Made by a program: the position numbers and the translations under genes | The notes under the pieces: model-generated | What the model saw: only the letters and a program-made list of their open reading frames with translations | Told to the model about the DNA's origin: nothing | The model's database searches: none | Shown: piece by piece, positions 47,230 to 58,800 of the stretch | Numbering within the stretch: position 1 is the stretch's first letter | How the letters are laid out: every line of letters begins with the position of its first letter | NCBI GenBank assembly: GCA_963971425.1 | Contig: OZ020518.1 | Location: 29,332,770 to 29,396,769, forward strand | DNA length: 64,000 nt | Direction of reading: 5' to 3' | DNA from: Bryoerythrophyllum caledonicum | Lineage: Eukaryota > Streptophyta > Bryopsida > Pottiales > Pottiaceae

Positions 47230-48210
47230 ATGTGCAGGTAGATCTAGATCTGGGAAAAATTTCCAGCGCTTCCGCGTGCGATCTACACATACGAGCTTAA
47301 TAGGGTTTTCTATCAGAGATCTAGTGTGGAGCTTTATGTGCGTGTTGTTACAGTGAGCTTGTGGTGATCTACATCTAGTGTATGTGAGTGTGGTGATATG
47401 TAAGATGTCGGAGGTAGCTACTAGTGTGTGAGTGCTCTGTAGATCTCTTTGTATCACTCGTATACTGTAATGTGCAAACAAATCAAACACTAATAAACAA
47501 ACAAAAAATAAATTGAAATGAAGTAAGGTCAGATCGAACCTGGGCACTCCAGGGATGGAGTGCTGTCTGCTTGGTTTCGTGCTGTTGGTGTGCTTCTTTG
47601 TGGCTGATGTTTGCTGCAGAACTTGGATGCACTTCAGGTCATGTGAACTTCCTTGATCGTCGGTTTCCTCTCGTCTGTTCTGTAACTTGGTTGCACTCTC
47701 TTGCACTTGTGTGGACTTGAGATCTCGTTCTCGCTGCTGGTTGGCTCCTTCAGTGTGAGCCGCTACTATCCCGAATCTGTGTGTGGACTTCAGATCGTAT
47801 GTGTGGTGGTTTCTGGGTCGGGGCAACAATCAAGAAGTCTAAGTGGGCTTAGGGCGTCACAACCAACACAAGTTAGATCTACACCTGTATATCGTGTTTG
47901 AGTTCTAAGAAGTTAGATCGAGTGCCAACACAGGGTCCCAGTGCTTTCAGGTCATCCCTCACTCCAATCTACCTTCAGATCGCTCAAATTTCGAATGCCA
48001 GGGTTAGATCTGACCTTTACTACCCCTGCCCAACACAACGCCACTCTCAAAGCCCACTATTGCCTCTGATCTTAGCTATGAGCGGGGTATGCAACAGATC
48101 CAGCCACCTTCGTTGCACTCACACCTCTTCCCAGAGACTAACTTCTTTGTTGCACCTAACCAGAAAATACGGAGCTCTCAGCTACTCTCAGACATCTCTC
48201 CTCAAAACTT
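47230..48210 (-). promoter_or_regulatory. E4 5' region with clustered AGATCT
   Basis: AGATCT occurs at 47240, 47246, 47317, 47441, 47720, 47875 and 48006. The conserved block around 47261-47280 (GCGCTTCCGCGTGCG on the plus strand) matches E2 near 18026. The outer end matches the other copies (CCAGAAAATACGGAGCTC near 48161). Probable internal promoter, by inference. Confidence 0.5.
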
Positions 48211-49612
48211 GACAATCTAGACATACAAAGACCATACACAAAACCGGCCATACAAAGACAAATACATACAAACAAAAAAACACAAAATAAAATATGAGAA
48301 ACATATACAAAAACAAAAAATTATGATACAAAACAAAGAATCCATCTACTACAAACTACTACTACTAATTGGAGAAGACAAAGGAAATAAAACAAAGAAA
48401 GTAAATAAAACAAAAATAAGAAAAGGTAATAAAATAAGAACAAACAAAAAAATAAATAAAAAGGAGAAAATTAATCAAAGGAATAGACTAAATATACAAA
48501 CAAAAAACGAAAGTTTCAAATCCAAAATAAAAAATAAAAAGAATAAGAGAAGATATGGAATTCAAATAAATAATAAAAGGAAAGAGAAAATAAGTATCAT
48601 AACTACATATAACAAAAAAGGAAACAATAATAATGAAAACAATAAGGGAAATTGTGCAATAAAGATAAATAAGGCTAGAAGGGAATCCAAACTCGAAAAC
48701 CATAAGAAGAGAGGGAATATAAATATGGCTAAAAAAAGCAAAATCAAGGAGAGTAAAAAGAGATATTATAAATTAAATAGGAAGAAGATAGATATTTATA
48801 AATTTTCAAAGGTTCCAAATAGAGCAAGTATTATTAAAAAGAAAAGGAAAAAATCGGAGAGGATATATAAGAAGAAAATAAAGGGTAAGATAGAAAACCA
48901 TTATCATAAGAAAACATATAACAAGAACTTAGCAACAAACAAAAGTTTTAAAAATAGAATAAGCTTCCTAAGAAAATTAGAAATAAAGGATGAAAAACTA
49001 ACCAAAATAGTAATGAGAAAGAATTATCATAAGAATACAAACAATAAGAACATAGCAACAAACAGAAGTACTAAAAATAGAATAAGCTTTCAGAGGAAAT
49101 CAAAAATAAGGGATGGTAAACTTACAAAATTAGTAATGGGAATGGAATATAATAAGAATACAAATTTTTTGAAAATAGCTATAAACAGCAGGACTAAAAA
49201 TAGAATATGCTTCTTAAAGAATTCAAAAATAAGGGATGGAAAATCCACCAAATTAGTAATGGGAGTTAATTATAATGAGAATACAAATATTAAGAACAAA
49301 GCTAGAAGAAATAGTACTAAAAATAGAATATGCTTCCTAATAAATTCAAAAAGAAGGGATGGAAAATTAATTAAACTTGTAATGAGAAACAAATATTTTA
49401 GAGTAAAAATAAATAGAGAAGGTAGTAATAATAAAATAGTACAGACAAAAAATAGAAATTGGAATATAAATGATAGGGATAATAGGAAAGTTAATAGTAA
49501 CATTAAAATTGATATACATAAAGATGAGAAGAGTTTGCGATTAAAGAGTAGAAATTTGTTGAGAGTATGTAGAATAATAAAAGTAGAAGGGGGATTTTAT
49601 GTCTCGCCGGCG

Positions 49613-49637
49613 TTTTTGGCGCCGAAGGCGCCAAAAA
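49613..49637. other. Perfect hairpin within E2 ORF2
   Basis: TTTTTGGCGCC and GGCGCCAAAAA form an 11-bp stem with a GAA loop inside the coding region. E3 keeps a partial version near 30930-30950 with the shared GGCGCCGAAGGCG core. It is GC-rich in otherwise AT-rich sequence. Function unknown. Confidence 0.6.
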
Positions 49638-50266
49638 TAGAATTACTAAAAATAGAAATTCTAATGACAGTAAAAATATATATGAATCTTTTTGAAATAA
49701 TTATCAATCTGTTTTTAGATATCATAGTTTTAGACAAAATATGTTTAAAAAGAAATCTTTTAGAAAACTCATTATTTCAATATACGGGTACATATACTGA
49801 TACGTATACTGATACGTATACTGATACATACACCGATGCGTATACTTATAAATATACTGATACATATACTGGTACGTATACTGATACACATACTGATATG
49901 TATATAAATACAAATACTTATACTTATACTTATACAAATGCAAATACCAATACAAATATTGGTACGTGTACTCATACGAATACTAGCACAAATACTAACA
50001 AAGATACTGATACAAATACCAAGACAAAAACCGTGACATACACTAATACAAACATACAAAAGAATACTAATATAATACCACATAAAAATACATACACACA
50101 CACAAAGTCAACCACACACCATCAACGAAACACATACATATACATACACATATACAAAGACAAACACATACAATCAAAAAAACACAAATACCAAAGCCAT
50201 GTTCAAAAACAAAAAATTCTAAAACAAAACAAAAAACCCATCTACTACAAACTACTAATATTAATT

Positions 50267-50296
50267 GGAGAAGACATGGAGACTAACCCAAGACCC
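50267..50296 (+). other. Decayed 2A motif in E2 (GEDMETNPRP)
   Basis: It carries the same Gly-to-Arg change as in E3 (NPRP), followed by MPNILKRHPASHKK. The shared lesion shows the module was already inactive in the common ancestor of E2 and E3. Confidence 0.8.
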
Positions 50297-50352
50297 ATGC
50301 CGAACATATTAAAAAGACACCCCGCTTCGCACAAAAAGAATGCCAAAACATA

Positions 50353-50363
50353 TTTCATACCAA
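50353..50363. repeat. Target-site duplication of E5, left copy
   Basis: TTTCATACCAA at 50353-50363 recurs exactly at 55793-55803. The preceding bases differ, which fixes the length at 11 bp. Confidence 0.9.
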
Positions 50364-53300
50364 GAAGAAGAAGAACGCCGGTTCCCGAAGGGAACCGGCG
50401 TGAATAAAGTGTCTGTTCGTTCCATTGCTAAGACCATGCCCACCGGACAAGGAATTAGCAAACTGGAACTACTTCCCCCTTTCGAGAGTAGACACTATGT
50501 AACGAGTAGCCAGAAACCAACCAACAACGACCAACCACGATCAAACTAAACAACAAAAAGCAAAACCAAACAGGCAGCCAATCAGGGAGAGACAGAGTGG
50601 CGAAGTTCCTAAGGGGGGTCTTGCCTATCAGGGAGGACTTGGTTGTTTTCGATTTTGCGTTTATGCAGTAAAATAGACATGGCATGTTGAATAGCGATGG
50701 TGTTGATATTTTTAAAGGTAGTTTTAATTGTATCAATGGGTATCTTGAAGGTATCTTCGAGAGTTTTCATAGATGGGATAAAGGTGGTGGCACGAGCGCC
50801 GGATGTGATAACAATAAGGGGGTCTACCTTCCATCCAATGGCAATGATGTCGTCAATGAGGGGTTGATATTTGTCAATTTTGTTTTGTATTGTTTCCGGA
50901 GAAAATCTATCGTTGCAATATGTGAATTCAATGAATTGAATGGTGTAGTCTTGGTTGATGTTCTCGGGTGGTGGGTCGTTGTATGGTAAACCTTTGACAC
51001 AAAGAATGTCCGGTTTGAGCCTAGCGTTGCAATGACATCTTTGGGTCATACATGAGCATGGAAGTAGCCATGGGGGGACCGTGTTTTCTTGTGGATTGCT
51101 ATTAAAAGTGCCGGCGTTCATAAGTATGAAACATCTCGATTTATTGTAGGAGGTGATTAGTTTTCGGACTTCCCATACCGCTTTGTTATGTCTTTTAACA
51201 ATTAGGGAGTGTATGTGGTGGTTTTGGCATTTGAGTAGCACATGAAGCCATGTGTCGGGGTCCGTGGAGGGGCATATGGGGCATGTTATGGATGGGAATC
51301 TTTCTATTCCAAAGAAGAGTTGTTTGCGAGCGTTTCCCATGTATTGACCCGTACGGAATTTGATGAGGCACGTTATTTGTGAGTCTGAGATGATGGGGTT
51401 TTTCCAAAAGTTTGTAGAGAGTTCATTGTCTATGTCGTTATTGTTAGTCCATTTTTCTATGTTAGGAATATTTTCTGAGATTGTGTCCAGGTTGTTGTAG
51501 AGGTCTTGTTTTTTGAGATATTTGCCCAGAAATCTAATTGGGCCTTTGTCGGGGGTATCTTCTTTAGAAGGCCAATCTTCTTTTTGAAAGTAGTATGGGG
51601 TGGCATGAGCATGTTCGTGAGGGTCTTTGGCTTTTTTGTGTGTTTTTTCTCGGCCTTCTTTTGCAAGTTTGTCTGCTTGTTCGTTGCCATCAATGTTGGC
51701 ATGGGCTCTGACTTTGTGAAGGGTTGTGATTTGTGTACGTTTTTGTAACATTTGTACCATTGATGTTAGTATGGTTTGGTCGGGGTGACTGTTGTGAAGG
51801 GTTGGGTGTGTTATTTGAGTGTTTAGTAGGTAGAGTGCATTTATACAATCGGTGAATATATGTGCAGGTTCATTTTTGTATTTTGTTGTGATGATTTGTA
51901 GTGTTTTGTGAATGGCCATGAGTTCTGCTCTGCGGATATTTTGTAGTCCATGGAGTCTTTTGGCTAGTTTAATTTCTTTGGTAGAATTATATATGCCATA
52001 GCCAGCTTTTTCTCTTCGCCAAGAGCCCGGGCTAATTTGTTCCGGTGGTTTAAAGGAGCCGTCGGTGTAATAACTGTATGCGGGGTTAAATTTTGGTGTG
52101 GTATGAGCTGGGTAGTTTGGGAGAGGGGGAGGTATGACGGAGTAGTTTAATGTGTTGTTGTCATAGTTTAATTTTGACCATTTTTTACTTTTGTTTACGG
52201 GGGTTTGTATGGGTGTTGGTGGGGCCGGTTTTGTGTATGGTCGTTGTATGTCTAGATTGTCTGTTATGGAGGTTAGTTCCGCAAGTTGTTCTAGGGAGCC
52301 CAGGTTTTGATTTTGATGATGGACGCATAGTATTTGTAATGTAGATGGCTCTATTCGGGGTTTTTTTAGCTCGGGTGGGATATTAGGTTCTTCGTATGGT
52401 ATTGTGTCTGCTTCGAATAATACAATGATGTGGGAATCTGGGAATGGGTTTGAATGTTGGTTGTTGTTTTGGTACCAATTGTTGTTCGGTGTGACGATGA
52501 TTGTTTTTGTGTTGTTTGGATCGTGTTTGGCGGCAAGTCTAGCCCAATGTATGGCTTGTTCTATGTCTTTCTCGTTGTGGGGGTGAGCTATTCCATTTCC
52601 GATCCATTTGTGTTCAAAGGCCTTGCCTAGGGATCCAAATATTTTGTCTCTTTCGTACGGTGAGTAGAATTTATTTAGTTTGGTAGGACATGTGATTGGG
52701 GAGGAAAAGTATGAGTGTTCGATGTTAAAGGATGATATTAGTGAATCTAAAATGGGGGTGGGTATTGTGTATTGCGCATTTTTGAGGGGGTCAGTTTTTG
52801 GTATTCGATATTTATATCTTTGGTAAAGCCATATTAGTTCGGTTTCAAAGGGTTGGGTTGTTGGTTCAATGTTTGTAGGGGATTGTAATTTTGTATGATA
52901 TTGGTTCCATAACCATTGGAGCCGGGTAATGGGTATGGTGTGTAAATGTCGGCCGTTTTCTTCGTATAGATGTGCTTGATTGTTATCTATTTGAATTGTG
53001 TTTGAGGATGTAAGGATATCATTTTCGGGGTTGCATTCTGTTGTGTAGATGTTTAAAAGTGGGATAATTATGGGTGGCGTTACGGACCTTGAGTCTGAGG
53101 ATTGTTGTTGTGGATGGTGGGCAAGGATGATATCTGAGTATATTTTGTTTTGGATCTTTTGGTAGTATTGTTTTAATTTTTCAGTGTTATGTGTGGAGGT
53201 ATTGGTGTCATGCCGTGGAAAAAGGTCTCTTTGGGGGAGCCATTTATTGTATGTATTATCATTGTGTTGCCATTGGCATAGGTATTTTGTGTAGGTATTT

Positions 53301-55792
53301 TGTATGTTATTTGTGTCTGTGTGTTGGATATGTTTATGGTTTATGATATTATTAATGGGATATGTGGTAGGGTTTTTGGGGATGTATGTTGGGGGGCGGG
53401 GGTGGTATGTATGTGGAGGGTTAGGGGGATTGGTTGGTGTGGGAATATTTCTTGGGATGATGTTATTGTTGAGGGTGATGAATGGATCTTTAAGTGTATG
53501 AGAGTATGGATGTATGTTGCAAGGAGTATGACATATAGTGGGGCATGTTATGTGGCAAAATAGTTGTCTAGCAACACTTAGGGCACTGTTTATTAGTTTA
53601 GATGGGGTGAAGTGGTAGGTTTTGAAGTCCTCATTGTTCATGATGTGTGTACCGTTAGGTAAGGTAATTTGGTTTAGTTCAAAAATATTTTTTGAGAGGA
53701 GTTTTTGTAGAAGCTTTTGGGAGAGTTGGGCATTGAGTGTGTTGTGATTTAATGTTTCTTGGCGCCATAGTATTTCTAGTGTTGTAGGATTAGTGAGGAA
53801 GTTCGGGAGCGTACTTTTAAGATGGGCTTTAGCTATATGTTTTAATAAGAAGAATGTTCGTGTTATTGGTGATCTTATGCAGTCACTTTTTTTAATTCTC
53901 GGTATGTTTTCAGCGCCACCATATTGGGCAAGGACATAGTGAGTTAATCCATTATATATTTTCCCAAGTCTTCCTTTATCGATTAAAGCATTTTGCAGTT
54001 GTTCGCCTATACATCGGAGGTATGCGTTTTTGAGGGAGAAAGCTTCAAGTCCAAATAGGTTATGTGGTAGTTGGGTTATTGCATTTGACATACATTTTGG
54101 TAATCCACATATGGTTTTTTGTATGGCTATTATTTTTTTATCAAGTTTTTTGATAGCTGGCATAGAGTATGGTACACCGTAGAAACTGTATGCCACACCT
54201 GGGCGTAGTACGGTATCAACCATTTTTATTTTTTGTTTCATGGTGGTTGGGCATGTTGTTAGTTCTTTGCATTGTTTGATGAGTTTTGTGGTTGTAGCGT
54301 GGATTTGGATTTTCCATTTTAGTGAAGGGACAAGATTTATACCTAGGTATATGTATGGCTCATTTTGATGTAGTGTGGGGATTGGTTGATTGCGGTAATT
54401 AATGTTAGAGGCTTGTATTTGGGCTTTGAAAGTGGTAGGGTTTAATTTGGATTTGTTTGGGCATCCGGTAGCGGCACATTTTGGAACACCTACGTCCATA
54501 CCAGCCCATTTACAATATCTATCAATTTTATTGAGTTGTATTTGTACATGTTTGATTTTGTTAGTTATGACGGCGAGGTCATCTGCGTATGCGGCAGAGT
54601 TTATTGTGACTTGTGATGTGCCAAACGTGTATCCGTTGTTGCGTCGTTCTAGCCATCTAAGTAGTGGTTCTAAGAATATAATGAATAAATATGGGCTAAG
54701 GATGTCTCCTTGTATGGTTCCTTTTTCTATAGGTATGGGTTTTGTTTTCCCAAAGTGTTCACCAATATATTGAGTGGATGACTGGGAGTAGATGTTTCCT
54801 ACAAGTGTGATGGCATCTTTTGGGTAGCCAAGGTCTATCATTATTGCTAGAAGTCGGGCATGGTCTATTGAACCAAAGGCATTTTTAAAATCAACATATA
54901 ATATGTATATATCTTGGTTAGTGAATTTTGCGTCTTCTAGTGCAGCTATTATAGTTTGTATTTGTCGAGCGGTGCTTCTCTCTGCTCTAAATCCTTCTTG
55001 GCTATCATGTAGGATTTTGAATTTTTCGCCGTATGAGGATAGTATAAAGGTGAGTGTACTAGTGAAGAATTTGTATATTGTGTTAGCTAGTGCAATTGGT
55101 CTATGGTTGGGTAGTATAGATGGGTCACCTTTTTTGTATAGTAATATTGTTGCACTTGATTTCCATGAGGTCGGTATTTGTTTTTGTTTATAACAGTGAG
55201 AGAAAAATAGGAATAATAATTTATGAAATTTTGGAGGCATGTTTTTGAGTATTGAGTTTGGTATGCGGTCTGGGCCTGGGGCTTTGTTGTTACCAAGATT
55301 TTGAAGGCATGTGTCGTATGTGGCTCTATTCAGGTATTGATGTAGTGGGATTTCTGGTTCACCTCTTTTCTCCAGGGTATATCCATCAAGGTCATGCCAT
55401 GGATATTGGCGTACTACACATGTACATTTATTATGATGTTGTAGTTGGTAGTTGCATGTTGGTACTGTTGGTCTATTGGTTTTTGTTTGTTGGTTGAATA
55501 TTTCATTCGCAATGTCTTCTGGGCTAGTTAAAATATTGTTAAATTGATCTGTGATACAATCTAGTGGTGGGGATTTTAGATTCTTAAAGACTCTTCTATT
55601 GATTTTTTTAAAACTTATTTCATATATTTGTCTATATTTTGAGATGGCTTTTTTAATGTTATCTTTGGTGTGTTTTGAAGTTATTTTTCTGGCTTGTATG
55701 TTGGCGTTTTTTGCAATTAATGCGATATCTTTTATCCATGTATCATGGGGCATATCCGGGGGCGGTGGGGTGGGAATTTGGCTATTTTGTAG
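50364..55792 (-). mobile_element. LINE E5, 5'-truncated, 5.4 kb
   Basis: Minus-strand copy beginning abruptly inside ORF2 (LQNSQIPTPPP at 55792) and ending with the intact hairpin (50376-50400) and (TTC)n. It is flanked by an 11-bp duplication. 5' truncation is the classic outcome of target-primed reverse transcription. Its 3' UTR and ORF2 C-terminal region are nearly identical to those of E3, which suggests a recent common source. Confidence 0.93.
50609..55792 (-). pseudogene. E5 ORF2 fragment: RT, RNase H, Cys/His region, no stops
   Basis: 1,728 codons (stop included) are open from the truncation point to the stop at 50609. The apparent start further right, to 55906, is antisense E2 sequence and not part of the element. 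RT motifs (VDFKNAFGSIDH, QGDILSP, YADDLAV, YLGINL), RNase H (YTDGSFK, AELMAIH, FTDCINAL, GNEQADKLAKEG) and CPICPSTDPDTWLHVLLKC are intact. The endonuclease and all upstream parts are missing. With no disabling mutation it appears the youngest insertion. Confidence 0.85.
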
Positions 55793-55803
55793 TTTCATAC
55801 CAA

Positions 55804-58800
55804 ATACTAATACAAACACCAAAACAAACGATTGTACAAACCACAAAGTATATAATAACACCGCATATGAAAAAAAGGACTTAAAAGCCACTTTAAAAAC
55901 CAACATAAACCCACATACAAATAGTCTTAAACATAATAGTTACATATGCACACGGACAAAAACAACCAAGATAAAATACAACCAATCATACATACATCCA
56001 TACACTACTAAAACAAAAACAACCACAAAAAACACCTGGACAAAAAATAAACTAAAGACGAGAACAACTACACCTACTATAAAAATAAATAAACCCACAA
56101 CTCACACACAAAATACAAACATCCACCTACCCCCAAATCAACAAGTCATTAATAACACAACAAAGCCTTTAAAATACACCACTAAACATATATACCACAA
56201 ACTTCTACTACTCCTAGGAGGAGACATTGAAACCAACCCGGGACCCATGCCCAATATACTAAAAAGACATCCTACATCACATAAGAAAAATGCCAAAACC
56301 TACTTTATACCTAATACCATAAAACTCCAACCAGAATATGAACACATTGCAAAACCCTTCGCACCATTTCTAAAAAACACACATAGATTACACCACATAT
56401 ACAACACTTCCCACCCAAACATTGCCCAATACATACAACAAAAAAATACGCATCCAACACCCCACATCTTATATGCCCTAATAATCACTACTCATCCAAA
56501 CATAGATGAATGTAACCAACTTCTAAATCCACAAAATTGGAACACAATTACATGGACTAATACACTCCTACAAACCTTACTAACCTTACAAAACCCACCA
56601 GAACGACACATTTACACTCCACACCCCTATACTGAATTCCTAGTAGACAACCAAAATATTATAAACCATGAGAACTCAATACATAAAAGACTATACGACT
56701 TCTTACATAGTCTAGACATACCACCCTCAAATGATATAATAAAACTAAAATTCCCTTACCTCCCTAACAACCTCATAAGGGAATCACTAAAATGTCTAGA
56801 CCCTATACCAGAATATTCCCACCCACCCCCACCTCTTCCCTACATCCCTCCTCAAAATCAAAATCAAAACATTAGACCAAACCAAGAAAATACATACATA
56901 ATCACATGGAATGCTTCCTCACTAAACACTGCCCTTCCTAGCTTACAAACTCTAGTCGCAAACACAGACACACCACCGGCTCTTATAGTTATACAAGAAA
57001 CAAAACTAACCGCCACAAAATCTACAAAATATATACAAAATATATTTCAAGACTATAAACTCATCTTTAACAATACACATGCACTTACAAGATGCATGCA
57101 ACAAAGGAGACCATACACACCGGGCCGCGGTGGCCTCCTTACATTAATACACAAAAAATATACATTCCCCGGCAACATCAACAAAATCCCTACCCCAATA
57201 CACATATCACCATACATTCAAATAATTAAAATCACTAATCACCCGCTACAACCGTGGTTAATCTTTCACATGTATATGCCATCTCATCCCGAAGATACTA
57301 GATTTCTCTTAGATATACAAAACACTATTACAACCCATATTAATAATCATCCTAATCATACATACCCATTATGTGGAGACTTCAATAGAGACATAGCGCT
57401 AATTGGCCGCCAAAATGGGAACCATCACACCCCCCCTCAAAACATTGATTACCAATGGCACCGCTTTACAGAAAACTTAAACTTCACTTATATCAATACC
57501 GATACACAATTCTCTAGACAAGGTGACTACAATTATAGTGATTGGAGTCTAATAGATGGTTTCTATATAAATACAACCAACAACACACAATACACCTCCA
57601 CAACAAACAAAGATATTATTCTCAATTCGGACCACTCACCCGTACAACTGCACATCCCAAATAACACACTAATTAGTAGAACTCCTACAATCCCAAACAA
57701 AGACACTATACGCATACTCAACCCCATCCCAAAAACCAACATAGAAAAATTCAACACAAAATTCTTCGAAGAAAACTCCGTACAAATAGACTCCCTCATA
57801 AACACTCTTGAAAACAATAGTCAATTAACACAAGCACAATGGCAAGAAGCATGCCACACCCTAGACAAACTCATAAATAAAATCTCTGATACACTAGAAC
57901 AAACTTGTAGAGCACACCCAATACCCCAAATGACAAATAGAACCTCTCAACAAGGCGGGTATCTACCCCGCAAACTTTCTAAAACTTGGAAACAACACTT
58001 AACCACATACCATACCATACGTAAAACCATTAAAATTGTAAAAAACAACCCCCAATGGCGTAACCACCCCATACACAACGAACTACAAACTATACAACAC
58101 ATCCAAATCCCTACCCCGCCGCCTCCGGACCTTCCCCACGATACATGGATAAAAGATATCGCGATAATTGCAAAAAATGCCAACATACAAGCCCAGAAAA
58201 TAATCACAAAATACACAAAAGAAAACATTAAAAAAGCCATCTCAAAATATAGACAACTATACGAAATCAGCCCCAAAAAAATTAACAAAAAAGTCTTTAA
58301 AAACCTTGAATCCCCACCAATGGATTGTATCAAAGATCAATATAATAATATTCTAACTAGCCCCGAAGACATTGCGAATGAAATATTCAACCAACAAACA
58401 AAAACCAATAGACCAACAGTACCAACATGTAATTACCAGCCACAACATACAATAGAATGCACATGTGCAATACGCCAATACCTTTGGCACAACCTGGACG
58501 GATATACCCTTGACAAACGGGGCGAACCAGAAATTCCACTACATAAATACCTCAACAGAGCCACATACGACACATGCCTTCAAAATCTTGGAAATAATAA
58601 AGCCCCAGGCCCAGATCGCATACCAAACTCAATACTAAAAAACATGCCTCCAAGATTTCACAAGCTATTATTTCTATTCTTCTCCCATTGCTATAAACAA
58701 ATACAGATACCAAACTCATGGAAATTAAGTACAACAATTCTACTATACAAAAAAGGCGACCCGTCTATACTACCCAATCATAGACCAATTGCACTAGCTA

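Larger units (their letters stand above)
44582..47829 (-). pseudogene. E4 ORF1-ORF2 fusion frame: ORF1 N-terminal part joined to ORF2 leader and EN N-terminal half
   Basis: This frame starts with ORF1-type sequence (TRKRWKFFPDLDLP), then Pro/Leu/Asp repeats (CDLPNPPCDLPNS). At about 46450 it passes directly into ORF2-type Thr/Tyr repeats (TSTYTGTYSGAYSGTYS). It includes a decayed 2A (GGDINTRPN, about 45890-45920) and the intact GGDIETNPGP (45589-45618). It ends at TGA 44582-44584 inside the endonuclease. The whole ORF1 core is missing. The in-frame fusion probably arose by deletion between repeats, and it could make one ORF1N-2A-enzyme polyprotein if the TGA were absent. Confidence 0.8.
38317..48248 (-). 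mobile_element. LINE E4, 9.9 kb, internally deleted
   Basis: Minus-strand element with both ends present: (TTC)n at 38317, hairpin at 38329-38352, 5' region to about 48210, then a 38-nt inverted ORF2 snippet (48211-48248). It is flanked by an exact 12-bp duplication. Compared with E3 it lacks the ORF1 core, the Lys/Asn-repeat region and part of the Thr/Asn tracts. The ORF1 N-terminal repeats run straight into the ORF2 leader. Confidence 0.9.
48249..50363 (+). mobile_element. LINE E2, segment C (ORF2 leader, continues segment B)
   Basis: It starts with the right E4 duplication (48249-48260) and ends with the left E5 duplication TTTCATACCAA (50353-50363). The ORF2 frame is open throughout. In order it holds a decayed 2A module (YYKLLLLIGEDKGN, about 48340), a Lys/Asn-rich region with four 41-residue repeats, a Thr/Asn tract (about 49785-50060) and a second decayed 2A. 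Confidence 0.88.
48251..50363 (+). pseudogene. E2 ORF2, piece 3: Lys/Asn-rich repeat leader
   Basis: About 700 codons without recognised enzymatic domain. The sequence is dominated by Lys, Asn and Ile. Repeats of the TKNRISF, KIRDGKLTKLVMG and NKNTN type recur four times at 48940-49395. Then comes LLRVCRIIK, followed by a Thr/Tyr/Asn tract. GEDMETNPRP lies at 50267-50296. The colinear region of E3 is about 60-70% similar by eye, so this part evolves faster than the enzyme part. The frame is cut by E5 within TYFIP. Confidence 0.75.

Noticed and set aside
55793..55906. N-terminal extension of the E5 ORF to 55906
   Set aside because: These bases are E2 host sequence read in antisense; the element boundary is fixed at 55792 by the target duplication.
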